Source of the DNA: Leptasterias polaris
Lineage: Eukaryota; Echinodermata; Asteroidea; Forcipulatida; Asteriidae
Direction: 5' to 3'
Assembly: GCA_037783415.1 (NCBI GenBank)
Contig: JAZGTN010000068.1
Coordinates: 992,001 to 1,056,000 of the forward strand
DNA: 64,000 nucleotides
Every line of letters starts with the position of its first letter. Positions within the stretch are counted from its first letter, which is position 1. A model generated the notes under the pieces. It had not been told where the DNA came from and searched no databases. It saw nothing but the letters and a program-made list of their open reading frames with translations. Shown piece by piece: positions 44,946 through 57,284 of this stretch. Position numbers and translations under genes: made by a program.

Positions 44946-45837
44946 ACCAGTAGGCCCATAGACCAAATTATTAAAAGGAACAATACAAAACAGGTTTGTT
45001 TTTCCCAACATCTACGTTGTTTTGTCTTGCAGTCTTAAAATATGTAGTGGTAGCGCCACATTCCTTGTCTCACATCGCTGGAGGAAAGAATGTACCACCA
45101 CTAAGGTCGCAGTTCTTCAGAAAAATAAAACTCCAATTCTAAGTCAAGAAATAAGGGTTTCAAAAAAGCTTGCTTGTAATTAGCAGTCGGTTACTTTTCC
45201 TTTCTGATACGTTTCTAACAACATCTGACTTCCCGGCAAAGCTTCGTGAAATCTCTAAGCAAACAATATAAAAAACAATATAAAGAACATACAATGGAAA
45301 AGTTAAACCTCATTTAATAATAATAATGGTTCATAAAGTTTACTGAAATGTAAAAATGCTACTTTATTGATGCAGCAAAAATAGTTATAAAAAGTGAAGT
45401 TAACAATACTCCTTTCATTCTATGATAACTTTATATTAACGGAGAGCTTAAGGAGAAAGTCAACACAAGCTTTCTGTCCGCTTACTGTGAATGTAATCAA
45501 CAAGTACGTAATGGTTGCTTACAACAATGTACTTCTGTGTTCCATCACGTGACCACAGTGATCACTTGAGGGGGCTAGTAAGGTAAGTCGGTGTATGTAC
45601 AAAATCGTCAATTACCCCTTATAGTCACCTCAAGATTTACTCTCCTTGCCTCGTAGAGTCTTCATTCTTTAACAGGCGGATGTCTGGATAATCCCAAAAT
45701 ATCACATTCAGGCTGGTGATTAATATTAAAACGTTCTAAAACTTTTGTTTACTTCAACAGAGTTCAGCTTTATTCTCATACTTAAAAAAATGAAGTACAG
45801 ACGTCAAAAACCACACCTTTCATAACTACGATATTGG

Positions 45838-46110
45838 CTTCGGCTTTGGCTAAGGCTTCAGCCTCAGCTTCAGCTTTGGGCATCAACTTCGACTTTGGCT
45901 TCGACTTTGGTTTGGCCTTGACCTTTCACTTTGACTTTGCCGTTGGCTTCGGCTTTGGCTTTTGTTTTGGCCTTGGCTTTGGCTGTAGCTTTGGTTTTGC
46001 ATTTGGCTTTTACTTTGACTTTGCCTTCAGCTTCAGCTTTGGCTTCGTTTTTGGCTTCGGCTTTGGCTTCAGCCTCGGCTTGGCTTTGCCTTTGGCTTCG
46101 GCTCTGGTGG
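45838..46110. repeat. GGCTTT/GGCTTC minisatellite, copy 2
   Basis: Counterpart of 8320-8550 with extra units in the second half (ACTTTGACTTTGCC and following). The phenylalanine-glycine and alanine-leucine open frames reflect the hexamer period. Confidence 0.75.
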
Positions 46111-46433
46111 CTGGAGATTCTGTTTCCAGGACCAAAAACGCATGCGTTGTCTGAGATCTTATAGTCTTAATCGCATCACCTCAGCTAGAACGTCTCCCAA
46201 CACACCTGGGAATTGGGTCTTTATATCCCCAGGAGTAGGTTGTATGTCCCCCACTCTTGATTCAAGCAAAGTTTTGCGTTTTACATGACACTGTATTGCA
46301 TGCAGAGAGAGCGTTACCTGTGCTTGCATTGATCTCTACGCGAATTGAAATAAAATTAATTCCAAAATGAACGGAAAACAAGTTCAGTTGCATGTGCATG
46401 TGTCTAATAAAAAGTTATAATTGATAATATGTG

Positions 46434-46439
46434 TTTATT
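46434..46439 (-). terminator. Candidate polyadenylation signal of gene 2
   Basis: AATAAA on the minus strand about 390 bp after the stop codon, at the position equivalent to 8892-8897 in copy 1. Confidence 0.35.
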
Positions 46440-46831
46440 GCTTTAAGCATGTAGTTTGCAATATACATCTGTGGTCCTTTCTCTATGGTACGAGGTGGAC
46501 CGAATAACCTACAGAGGTGACACGTGGAACTATATAGGAAAGTCATTAATTCAGGCAATTTGGTTAAGGAGAAAACACTGTCCTTCTACACCAAGGCTGG
46601 AGCCAGAGTCGATGCCAGGGTTTCAAAAAGGACTATTACACAGAGGTCCTACCGATTTCATTCTGGGCTCTTTCCGAACCTTGGCTCGGGATGGAGCTCG
46701 GGCTCGGGCTTGGGCTCCGTTATCAATTTTTAGAGCGATGTATATTTCGCATTGTGTTTCCAACATCAAACGAAGCCCAGAGCCGGAGACGGAGCCCCAG
46801 CCAAGGTTTTGGTCTCAAATCATGACAATTT

Positions 46832-47095
46832 CTAAATCTTTGTTTCTGAGGTCCTTACTCGGCTGCCAATAGAAGACCCCCTGGTCGACCTGGTAGAGGT
46901 GTGCAACTCTTTGGGAGAGTGATTGCGGAGCTTCGCAAGCCACAGCTCCCTCACTCGGCCAGTGAAAGCGAATGACAAGAAAATGAAGACACCCTGGAGA
47001 GAACTGAAGATCGCAAAAAGGTACCAGAAGACCACGAAATTGGTAGCCAGGGCGATGAAACCAATGATCCAGGCAAACCCCATCAAACTCGACAA
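46832..47095 (-). CDS. Gene 2, last exon: helices 6-7 and tail
   Basis: This exon follows the acceptor CATTACAG and encodes LSSLMGFAWIIGF, helix 7 and the same Ser/Thr-rich tail, ending SETKI and a stop. It differs from gene 1 by a few substitutions (L for I at the start, GRVREL for GRVRAL, SPKE for SHKE). Here the junction with the main exon is in frame: ...LELAIYVK then LSSLMGFAW, a smooth class B helix 6. Low divergence with conservative changes suggests constraint. Confidence 0.82.
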   Translation of the reverse strand: MSSLMGFAWIIGFIALATNFVVFWYLFAIFSSLQGVFIFLSFAFTGRVRELWLAKLRNHSPKELHTSTRSTRGSSIGSRVRTSETKI

Positions 47096-47582
47096 CTGTA
47101 ATGAAAGTATAAACAGAATGCGATGAAGAATTTTCCATAGAGAGCACAACTAATGAAAGAAATTCAGAGTATTGTTTAGATTTTTAAGTTAAACCCTTAA
47201 AGGAGGCCACGCCCCTCTAAACTACCGGGATGCTGTAAATGGCCAATAGATGGTACCACACCATCAAAGAGATATTGAACATGTTTTCTGTGCATTTCTG
47301 ATGGTGTTTTAAATTTAAATTACTGCTTTTCGTGCCCAGCTATTGTCTAAGATTATTTGCCGCTTTTAATTAATTGTTTAATTAATTTTGTTTTAATTGA
47401 TTATGTAATACAGCGAAATACAGAAATAACATAAACTGAATTGCCTCGTGCAAGAAAAAAAAATATATAAAAAATATAAGTATTTGAATGACTGAAGGGC
47501 CTTTTCAGTTCGCCCCAAACAAGGCTAAAAGCCACTCTTGGTAAGGGGCTACAAGAAGAAAATGATAAAACATGAAAAGAAC

Positions 47583-47783
47583 TCAGGAGAGCTGGAGGTA
47601 GGAATTGATATTCCTCTTGAAACAGTCTAGATTGTAGGATGGAGGGAAACATGCACCAGGCAAGGAGTTCCAAAGAGATGCAGTACGTGGAATAAAGCTG
47701 TGGGAATGGCTCTTTTTACATTTTGTGTTGAAAACCAGACACCTTGTAGCCACAAGCTGTCCTTGATCTATGGTTTTTGACAT
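47583..47783 (-). pseudogene. CR1/Jockey-type reverse transcriptase 3' fragment, copy 2
   Basis: Equivalent of 10059-10253. It reads FIPRTASLWNSLPG and then SYNLDCFKRNINSYL; copy 1 lacks two of these residues (CF), so copy 2 preserves the older form. Confidence 0.65.
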
Positions 47784-48466
47784 GTGATGTTATCATGGTA
47801 AGTACATGGGTGCAAAAATGTTGTCGGCCCCTAAAAAAATAAAAACAATAATAATCTGGGACCTAACCCCCCTCTTAGATATGTGGAATGGTTCAGATGA
47901 GGCTATCACTGAATTTCACTCCCCAGGTCAATGAACTTTGGAGATATGGCTCAGTAATTAATGATTGTGTGATTTCGTCTATAACCCATTTCCCTCACTT
48001 GAGGGCCTAGGGTTTTAAGCAGTTAATTTATTTTTTGTAATCCTGCCATTTACGAAGGGATGTCGCAGTATTCTTCTAACTAATGAATGCACTCCAGAGG
48101 CGAAATGAACGTCTGATTAGTAGGGCATCATTAAAAGTGTTATTGCTAATAGTTGACTCTGTTGGAATAGAACAATGAATTCAAATCCAAAATCTTCTCT
48201 TCCCTTATCAAAACACTTCTTATCTTCCACCAATCAAAATCCATTTTCTCTTCCACCGATCAAACACCTTTTCCAATAATCGAAACACTTCTTATCTACC
48301 AATCGAAACGCTTCCTCTCTTCACATGAATAATATCCAGGCATGCGATGAACATTACAAGACACATGTCTTGAGAATTCGTTCGGTTTCATCATTACCAG
48401 ATAGATATGATTAAACTCCATCTGTCTGTAAATATCTAAACACGAAATGGGATGGCGCATTATTAC

Positions 48467-49299
48467 AGACCAATCCGTACGCGCAGGTGCTACACGCTGC
48501 GCCACCATTTTATGCTCGGGTAATTGCAGCGTAGGATTAACACGCAAAGACAAGGACAAATTGTTGTCTAGTTTACATTTTATGAGGAATGGGTGTCTTG
48601 CTTAGCGATTTACAAGACGAGACAACATGATTTAATGATGTAGAACACCATAAACATTGCAACTAAGCAAGAGAGAGCACATTTATTTTCTGTCTCTCTA
48701 TTTTTGTATTTGCTCCGAATACTATTTATATGGGAGGGATAAAATCCTAGAGCTCTCTATAATGAGTAGGCATAATTGTTTTGTGTTTAACTTTTCGTTT
48801 TATAAGGGAAATAATTGCCTCGTGTTGGTTTTGTTTTTTGTTTTTTGTTGTTTACTTAAGTGACTGTGTTGTGCTATATGTATTGTGTACTATTGATAGG
48901 AGAATTAAAACAATTCAAGTGCGGGAGATCACTTTATATTTTAGACGTCATCGTATGGATTATGTTTGTTGGTGTTTTTATGGTGAATGCTCGTCCTTTT
49001 TAATAGAGGATCGACCGCCTTCCGGTGTCTCTACACACCAAATAACATAAAATAAACACAGAAAACAGCGCAAACAAAAGAATGGGAGTTTATGTGTGAT
49101 AGGCACGGAAACTGCGCGGTTCTGTTCAGTTGCAAGTATTTGATAAGGAATGTCCAACATCATTATGTTATGCTGTCCTGGCAGGGAAACTGGGTAAATC
49201 GTTGAGGAAGACACTTAATTTGCAAAACAAATATGAAAGACTTTGTGTACAAAAACCGTGACGGCGCAGCGTGAAGCACCTGCGCGTACGGATTGGTCT
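48467..49299. mobile_element. MITE-like element beside the helix-5 splice donor, copy 2
   Basis: The same inverted ends as at 10948-11848 (AGACCAATCCGTACGCGC). The element is slightly shorter, mainly through loss of about 50 bp around 48820. Its presence in both copies dates it before the duplication. Confidence 0.55.
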
Positions 49300-49307
49300 A
49301 TACGTAC

Positions 49308-51502
49308 CTTGACATAAATCGCAAGCTCAAGCCAAACTTCTTTGATGCTTGAAGTATTTTTTTTCACCATGGCAGACGCCCTCTTTGAAGATCGGATACC
49401 TCTGATAGTCCAGACAAAGCAAACTACATTGAAGCAAATACACAGTATGACTGGTACACAGAACATGATGAAGATTGCCCACTTGCTTGCAATCCAGCAG
49501 GAAACCTCGCTGCCATAGCTGAAATTAAGTCCTGTGCACTCGCAGAAATGCAAGATGAGATGAGGAATGATCACCAGCAACGGTGAGCACCAGGCAACCA
49601 AACACAAGCGACGAAACTTCCGGAGGCTGGTATTGGTCTTGGCTGAAGATATGCCGGAGAAAGTGCGCATAAAATCCCATGATATGACCGCCATCCACGC
49701 AAATGCCGATAACCAGAAATAATGTGTGACGATGGCAAAAGCACTGCAGAGACTTGGAGTTGAAAAATTTGCAACAACTTGGGAAAGGATTGAAAATAGT
49801 TGGGCTACAAAGATTGCCAAGGACAAACTCATGACAGCCAATCCTCGAACGTTTCTCAGAGTAGAGAAAACAGAATAGGTTATCAGGGTTGCTGTGAGCC
49901 CGGCTAAAGAGAGACCGAAACAAACGAGGTTCACTATCTGCTCGGCATTTGAGAAAAGATCCAACTGGGCCTTGGTAAAACAAATTATCGTCTCCCCATT
50001 GGGTAATGTGGCGTTTGTTTCTGGGCTCTCGATATATGTAGAGTGCCGGTACATATTGTTAAAATCTGTTAAGGTTTTGCAAGTTAAGGTTTTATTTCGC
50101 TTTCCACAAAACTGGACGAGCTTTCTTTTCGTAACATTGTCTGTGTGGACATCGTATGCTATAGTAGTGGTAATGTTAACCGGGGATATGAGTGTGCCGT
50201 CATCAATGACGTAGACAAATAGCTCTCCACTAATATTCATTGATATCGAGGCTCCTTTTTCGGTAGTAACGCATTCATTGTTGATGTTGCTAGTGTTAGC
50301 AATGATTGGTTGTATTGAACATTCATGCCTCAGTGATGCCTTTGAGAGGCCGCATCGAAATCCCCAGTCGGTTTGTGTGACGTCACCGTCAACGCGTAAA
50401 ACCTTATCCAGTGTCCCAGCAAAGTCTTCTATCTCTGAAAGCGTCCAGGAAGCCGTGACCCCTGACCTCCAAACTTGATATTCTGAATCCAGCAACGACA
50501 GCAGGGAAGACGAAAAGTGCAGAGCTTGGTTCAGATTTGAATAAGCGACGGCGTACATAAGACACTTCATGGAGTCTGAACCAGAAAGATCATCCTCGCT
50601 CTCATTGGTCGTATTCAACATAGTAACTTCTAAAGCGGATTGCTCTTGCCAACAGTCACTGTTTCTCTCAACGTATTTGTTTATGACGACGGGGTACAGG
50701 TAAGGTATGTGGACTCTGGTGAACAGAACTCTGCTAATAATACCTGGGTGAAGTACAGCTATATAGTGTTCGTCATACTTGTCTACTGTTGTAACACTAA
50801 CACTAAAAGCATCGACTGAATAAACCAATTTGCATACATTAACGCTGTCTAAGTCGACGCCATTGCACAGTGCACAATATGGGTTTTTAAAATGTAAATA
50901 ATGTGCTTTATAGCCTTGACAGGACAGTTGAAGGTCGTGCGTTTCATTAAGACATGTACTTAAGAAGTTGGCACATGGCCGTGTCACGCTAGACCCTTGG
51001 TTTCCAACGGGAATTAACATGACTTCATAATCAGGCGGAATAGTAATGGTAGCGTTGCTATCCTCGTCTTTTGTGGTGGATATCTTGAGGAACTGTTCGA
51101 CACCATGACAGTAGGCACACATGATGTTCTTGAAGGTTATACGGATCGGTAAATACAGTACTGGCGCTGAATAAAGTGGAGATTCGCATTGGTACCTCAC
51201 CGTGTCATTGGACCAGATATCCGGACAGATACTCACCAGCTCGTAGTTATTGAATGTAAAACCCGCCGATAAGCACTCGTAGTATTCTGAGCTGTCCAAC
51301 AAGCTAACCAAGTTCGGAAACGGGTGAGATTCGAATTCGGGTTTTGTTGAGAGTTCGCAAGTATCGATGTCGAAGCAGCAATCCATGAAGATGTGGCACA
51401 TGAAATCACAACCGCATTGGTCGTGAGTTGGTAGGTCGCCACAGCGATCACGACAAGTCTGGTCCGGTGAGATGTGAACTGTTACATTATTCAGTGTTAC
51501 AT
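49308..51502 (-). CDS. Gene 2, main exon: somatomedin-B domain, ectodomain and helices 1-5, intact
   Basis: A 2195-bp exon with acceptor TTTTGCAG and donor AAG|GTACGT, entering in phase 1 and leaving in phase 0. The somatomedin-B domain keeps eight cysteines (CRDRCGDLPTHDQCGCDFMC). The ectodomain is less similar to gene 1 than the helices are; the segment after VNVCKLV has substitutions and indels, whereas helices 1-5 are almost unchanged. Loop 3 reads MVKKNTSSIKEVWLELAIYV from an A8 run, so the frame to helix 6 is intact. The protein should be a surface receptor of class B type. Ligand and G-protein coupling cannot be inferred. Confidence 0.85.
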
Positions 51503-51912
51503 CTGCAAAAAATTGACAATTAAATTCCTGCCAAATAAAAACAACTATTTGCATCTAGATATTATAATAACTGTTTCCACTTACTGTTTTTTTTTACCAG
51601 CGTGTTACGTCAATATTGAGGTGTTAAAAAATGCGCTAAAATTATATTTATCTTGTCAACAAGATTCCAAAGTAAAAATAAACCATAAGCTCAAAAGACG
51701 TTTTAGGATTTTAAACCGGTCGAAATATGAAGCCTCTCGAAGGCAGTCTGGTCCCTTGTCCCAATACCTGTTTATAGTACCTTGAATGTTAGGTCAGGTG
51801 TCAGTCTCGGTCTATTATGACCACGTTTTGAATTTAGCTGAAAAATTTTAAAGCATCATTCATTTGTAGAAGTGCGATAAAAAAATCCGTGATAATTAGC
51901 ATTGCTTCTTAC

Positions 51913-52263
51913 CTATACTGCATTGGATGTGAAGGTTAAATCCACCATGCCTCAGACAGCGATTTTCCACCCCAAGCCATGACACGTTCCCACGAGCATC
52001 TTCGTGGAAAACATACTCAAGACCCTGGCTTTCCTTATGTACAACAAATTGCCATCCATTAGCGCAATTTTGACCAAGATCATTGCAGACGTTTTCCGGG
52101 ATTTCCCTAACTCTCCCGCTGTTTTGATTAAAAAAGCAGGCTGGTGCCCAGCCGGACTCGTTGTGCCTCAATTCAAGAATACCAACTAAATGTGAAGAGC
52201 CGTTGACGAGACGAATGTCAAACAAATCAGTCAAGTTCACGTTGGTAGCAATGACCTCATCAT
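51913..52263 (-). CDS. Gene 2, SRCR-like exon B2
   Basis: A 351-bp phase 1-1 exon, acceptor TATTTCCAG and donor ATAG|GTAAGAAG. It shares DIRLVNGSSHLVGILELRHN with gene 1. It differs in the middle (CFFNQNSGRVREIPENVCND) and keeps WLGVENRCLRHGG. It is joined to the somatomedin-B exon by a 410-bp intron. Confidence 0.7.
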
Positions 52264-53056
52264 CTGGAAATAAAATACATGTTAATCCAAAGGTTTGTTT
52301 AAATAGTATAGACAATAATCAGTGTTTTTAAGTCTTTTAATCATGACAGGTTGTCATGTGACCAGAAGAGTGGCGTTAGGCTCTGCGCCCCTCTTCAGGC
52401 ACACAAATATGTCATCATAGGAAGACTAAATTCTGCATGGAAATGACAAAAATGTCAAAGTAATTTTGTCAGTAACAAAATGGCGTAAGCAAACATGGCA
52501 CCTGAGAAGAAAAAAGTGGCATGACTGTTACATTTTGCAGAATTACCACAAAGAAAAAATGTCCATTTCCGTGCAGAATTTAGACTTCTTATAATGAGTA
52601 ATAAATGACAGAAAACTGGTCAAACTTTCACTCTCAGTTTTCTTAAGATAATTTCACACCCTTTCTCCATTATTTGAGTCGTTAGGTCCTGTTCGGGCAC
52701 ACGATGAGTGTCACATCTACCAAAATCTACCAAGGAATCAAATATAAAAGTTGCTTATCAGTTTTAAGGTAAACTCTATCTTTCTAGTTAAGGGATATCA
52801 ATTTGTTTTGGACGATCCCACTGCGTAAAATTGGTGGCGCACTATTTTTATGAATCACCAGCATTTCTGCGGGTGCTTAGTGCGTATAAGCTCAGAAAAG
52901 CAAAAAAGCAAGCGTATGTATATAGCCACTAAAGCGTTGATCTTTTTGTAACTATATTTGCTCTCAATTTCGGCTACAGTGATGATCTGAACAGCCCCAT
53001 TAAACTAGATGCGTCACGTATTTGACTGTCTCTAAATAAATGATGCGTATGCCTAC

Positions 53057-53428
53057 CATAAGCACAAACCAACTCCCAGTCGCTGTCACTGGGACTGTCA
53101 CTTTCCCAGTCACTGTCAAAGCTGTACCCATGTACCTGGACCTCACATCGTAACACAGTACTTCGGAGATACTCCAGGAGCGTATCTTCATAAAAGGAAC
53201 AAAGGGTAGTCTTCACTTCAGGAAGCTCGTCATCTGGCTCGCTGATCTTACACGGGTTGCCAGTCCCTATAGCCATATGATATCCCAGATGTTTACAAAC
53301 CAAATCAGCCCCGGCTCTAGAGATATGTCCGGAGCATGGATGTTTTAGTCTTGCCCATCGGGCGAAATCAAGGTTCACCTCCACCAATCCCTCGCGAGCA
53401 GTACAGCCTCCTGACAGCCGAACGATTT
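53057..53428 (-). CDS. Gene 2, SRCR-like exon A2
   Basis: A 372-bp phase 1-1 exon with acceptor CTATACAG and donor TATG|GTAGGC. It contains WARLKHPCSGHISRAGADLV, CKHLGYHMAIG and DWELVCAYG. The Ser/Asp repeat is shorter (SDWESDSPSDSDWE) than in gene 1 by ten residues, which accounts for the 30-bp length difference. Confidence 0.7.
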
Positions 53429-53767
53429 CTGTATAGCGGGAAACACAAAATCAAAACAATTAATTACCCTGACACAAATCAATGAGGATTCTACCTCCTA
53501 TTACTTAACAAAAAATATATATGGACCCAATTTACCTGACGTCATCATCACCGTAATTTTGGAAGTGAAACACTTCGTCAGGAACAGTTTTCTCAGCAGA
53601 AACGAGTTACTAACAATAATACGATGGTAAGGTTTTTTGTGACTGGTTCCAGCTTCTATATTTTGTTTAATTAACGTCTTGATTCTAGCTGGAAAATATT
53701 AAAGCATAATTCACTTTTAAAAGTGCAATCGATAACAAAATCCGTGATAATTAGCACTGCTTCTTAC

Positions 53768-54118
53768 CTATGCTACATTCGATATACAGATTATATCCAC
53801 CATGCCTGAGACAGCGATTTTCCACCCCAAGCCATGACACTTTTCCTCGAGTATTTTCGCGGAAAACAAACTCAAGACCCTGGCTTTCATTCGGTTCAAC
53901 AAATTTCCAGTTATAAACGCACTTTTGACCAAGATCGTTGCAGGCGTTTTTGATGATTTCCACAACTTTCCGGCTCTTTTGATCATAAAAGCAGGCTGGT
54001 GCCCAGTTCGACTCCTTGTGTCTCAATTCCAGAGTACCAACTAAATGTGAAGAGCTGTTGACGAGACGAATATCAAACGAATCGATCAAGTTCGCGTTGG
54101 TAGCAATAACCTCATCAT
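53768..54118 (-). CDS. Gene 2, SRCR-like exon B1
   Basis: A 351-bp phase 1-1 exon, acceptor ATTTTCAG and donor ATAG|GTAAGAAG. The product (SFDIRLVNSSSHLVGTLELR, WLGVENRCLRHGG) is close to gene 1 exon B1, with changes such as GKVSWLG for GNVSWLG. Confidence 0.7.
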
Positions 54119-54461
54119 CTGAAAATAAAATGCACGCGAACCCAGAGTTGTGTTTAGTAGTATAGAAAATATTCAGTACTTTTAATCATGACAGTTGTCA
54201 TGTGCCCGGAAGAGTGGCGTTAGGCTCGGCGCCCTTCTTCCATTTACAAGAAGATTAAGATCTTTATGGGGGATGAAAAAAAACACGTCAAAATAACAAA
54301 AGGCTTAAACAATTATTGGCTCCTGACAAAAACAAATGGCATTACTGTTACATGTTGTTGTTGTAGAATTACCGCAAAGATAAGTTTCCCCATTTCAGTG
54401 AAGAATTTAACTTTCCTATAATGAGTTATGAATGGCAAAAAAAAAAGATCAAACTTTTACG

Positions 54462-54528
54462 TTAACGGATAAAGAACAATTAATGATTTAAAAAAAATTA
54501 TAATTGTTCAAGTTCTTTATCCGTTAAC
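54462..54528. repeat. 17-bp perfect hairpin in a gene 2 intron
   Basis: GTTAACGGATAAAGAAC near 54462 is mirrored exactly by GTTCTTTATCCGTTAAC ending near 54528, with an AT-rich loop of about 33 nt. Copy 1 has only the right-hand word (18560-18590), so the left word and loop were added in copy 2. Confidence 0.6.
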
Positions 54529-55080
54529 CTGAGTCGTTAGATCCTGTTTCGGGCACACGACGAGTTCTCACATCTACCAAAATAAACCAAGGAATCAAAA
54601 ATAATGTCAGTTGCTGATCATTTTCTCTATAAAGATAACTGTGGGGAAAAAGGACTTCTCCGAGGCACGTTCTAGGTGGCGCACTATTTTATGAACTACC
54701 TCAAAATTCCGCGGGTGCTTAGTACGTAAAAGATGTACTCAGAGATGTCAGTTGCTCTCCTTTTTATATAAAGGTAAACTCAATTTTTCAAGTTAAACGT
54801 AAGTTGTTTGACATACCTTAACTACTTTCAAACTGTGGGGGACGTCAATTGTTTTTTAGATGATTCACTGTGTTAAAACGTTGACTTCTGCAAGGCAAGC
54901 GCAGGTGGTGCTTTATATTATGAACCGTCCGAATTTCTGTGGGTGCTACTGCTTACGGTATGTAAAGGATTTACATAGACTAGCAAGAAATGCAAGCATG
55001 TGTATCTAAAGCATGGATCTGTCTGTAACTAAATCAGCACTCAATGTTGGCTCTCTAAATAAAATGATGTATAGGCCTAC

Positions 55081-55491
55081 CATAAGCACAGGCCAACTCC
55101 CAGTCACTGTCACGTGGACTGTCACTGTTGCTAGAACCGGAACCGGAACCAGAACTTTCCAAGTCCCAGGCATTGTCAGAGCCGTACCCATCAACCTGGT
55201 CTTCGCAACGTAACACGGTATTTCGGAGATACTCCAGAAGCGTACTGCCACTAGATGAACAATCTATAGACTTTACTTCAGGGAGCTCGTCATCTGGCTC
55301 GCTGATCTTACACGGGTTGCCAGTCCCTATGGCCATAGGATATCCCAGATGTTTACAAACTAAATCAGCCCCGGCTCTAGAGATATATCCGGAGCATGGA
55401 TGTTTTAGTCTTGCCCATCCGGCGGCTCCAAGGCTCACCTCCACCCATCCCTCCCGAGCAGTACAGCCTCCTGACAGTCGAACAGTGTCTA
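55081..55491 (-). CDS. Gene 2, SRCR-like exon A1
   Basis: A 411-bp phase 1-1 exon with acceptor CCGCAAAG and donor TTATG|GTAGGC. It reads DTVRLSGGCTAREGWVEVSL, GWARLKHPCSGYI, ADLVCKHLGYPMA and DWELACAYG. The loop before the last strand is ESSGSGSGSSNSDSPRDSDW, four residues longer than in gene 1 through extra Gly-Ser codons. Confidence 0.72.
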
Positions 55492-56182
55492 CTTTGCGGG
55501 AAAACAAAAAATAAAACAAATACCCAAGCATTAAATTAATGTACCACAAACGAGGATGCTATATACTGCTATTTCTTTTATAGAAAACTAAATATAATTT
55601 GAAAATGTTGCCGTATTTACCCATTTATATGACGTTATCACCACCGTAGTTTGGGTAGCAAAAAATACGCTGTAATGTGTATCATAGTTGGTGACTGTTT
55701 CCCTATCAAATTTTGCACAAACTTTTTGAAACACATTTTGTGCTAAACAGCTTTGGGTCCAGGGCACATTGACAACGCGCGTGTAGTTCGACGCGCACCA
55801 TATCTGTACATTCCTTTTGACTTCTAAAATGGCGGACTATGTTCAGACAGTAGCAGCGTGTGACGTCATAGACGGGGTTAGTAGTAAACTATACACTCTC
55901 TAAAAACTACAGGGTCAGGCTGACCAGGAAAGTGTTAAACAAAAATTACTCGGAATCTGGGAAATTTGTTACCATTTTCTGGGTAATTTTTACATAGATT
56001 ACGGATCAAACTAACCCCCAAAAGGGTCAGGCCACACAGGACCAGGCTCCGGGTCATTTCTGACTCGGAAGTTTTTTGAGAGTGCACACTTTGGCTTTAC
56101 ATCCGTGTAGAAAGATACATTTTCAATTCCGCGAGACTTGTTACGGCAAAACGGTTTGTTGTAAATTTCCCCTGGGTCTCAC

Positions 56183-56542
56183 CTGTAATGCACAACAAAG
56201 CCAAGTCGGAGCTATGATCACAGCTCATCCATTGAAATGACCATTCACTCATCCAACACCGCGTATAACTATAAGTAACCATCGTATAATTCGGACATTG
56301 TACCCCTTTGGACCAAATTGGCCCATTCACCTTCCCGTATCGCTCTCCTGCCGGGCTGACGGAGTAAGTTCCTACGTACCCCAGTCGATGGCACATGTCT
56401 AGGTCCTCTGAGAGATCGCAAATATGGAAGCCGGTTGCCTGGCACACGGTGCCCCACTCATTTCCCGGTGGGCGTATCTCTAGCCTCCCCTCGTTCAGAC
56501 TCGGTCCGCCCTCTAACCTCACATCCCAGTCAAGGTCGTAAC
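56183..56542 (-). CDS. Gene 2, canonical SRCR exon
   Basis: A 360-bp phase 1-1 exon with acceptor CCAATCTAG and donor TTACAG|GTGAGA. It has the SRCR pattern DVRLEGGPSLNEGRLEIRPP, EWGTVC, DMCHRLGYVG, GPIW and SSDLALLC. Three extra residues (TYSYTR for TTR) lie between the VQCP and CWMSEW words. It is the most 5' gene 2 exon visible. The duplication ends about 130 bp further upstream, and I find no signal-peptide exon before the window end. Confidence 0.75.
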
Positions 56543-56672
56543 CTAGATTGGCAAAGGTGAAAATTGGATATTATTCTCTCGAAGGACGAAATCGAACGGG
56601 AAAACTTAAGGCAAGCTGTAAATGATGCTGGTTTCATTTGCCTATTATGCTCGTCAATTAATAGTCGCGGTT

Positions 56673-57284
56673 ATATTTTTATATTTTCCGCGAACCTCAC
56701 TTAATTGTTTCTTGACTATGCAAAGTTTCAAATCCTGCTATCAAAAAAGAAATACATATACTATATGAACTGACAGTTGTAAGACGATTGATAAATGAGT
56801 TTAATTATTATGATTTAAATCAATTGTTAATTAATTTGAAGCTTCATTGCAATATTCCCAGTGCAAATTAATGCATTTCTTACAACAACCTTCGCGACTA
56901 AAAGGTTTTACTCTTTTATCGGTAAGGTACGTCTTCACAATGTTTTGTAAAATTTCAGTGTTTTTTTGTCACAGATGTTAATTTGGCAAATATAATTTGG
57001 TTTTTACCCTTACACCGATGTGTGTTAAGCACTGTATACCCAGTAATTTCCCGAGTTCTGTGAAAAAAGTTTTAGAGCATTGCTATAGAGCAGATGTCTT
57101 ACCACGAGACCACCGAGCTAGCCAGATGGTGGCTAGAGGCAGTTCGAATCATTAGCAGCGGGTACCGCAACAATTTAATATAATGTTAATCTTGCATCGG
57201 GGATAATGAATATAACTTGGTTTTTACCCTTATTCTTACCCTAAATTGCTCGTGAATTTTGTTAATTAATTGTCTGATATTATT
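56673..57284. other. Right flank of the duplication
   Basis: AT-rich DNA apart from a SINE at about 56990-57150. No exon equivalent to the gene 1 signal-peptide exon is seen. Confidence 0.4.
56990..57150 (-). repeat. tRNA-derived SINE, minus strand
   Basis: On the minus strand the sequence reads GCTCGGTGGTCTCGTGGTAA (A-box-like head) then ACATCTGCTCTATAGCAATG. The tail follows, with CTCGGGAAATTACTGGGTAT and ACAGTGCTTAACACACATCG. From memory this tail occurs in SINEs of echinoderms and other marine invertebrates. The B box is not evident, so the copy is degenerate. Confidence 0.4.

Larger units (their letters stand above)
39082..56672. repeat. Segmental duplication, copy 2
   Basis: Direct partner of 1287-22345. 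The left edge is at the TAACTACAATATCAACC word and the right edge just after ATTATGCTCGTCAATTAATAG. This copy carries the 3475-bp inverted-repeat element at 39901-43375 and an unrelated segment at 43909-44292. It lacks the piggyBac element, the LINE in the A1/B1 intron and the 1.8-kb SINE-bearing insertion. Its gene has the intact A8 frame. Confidence 0.9.
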
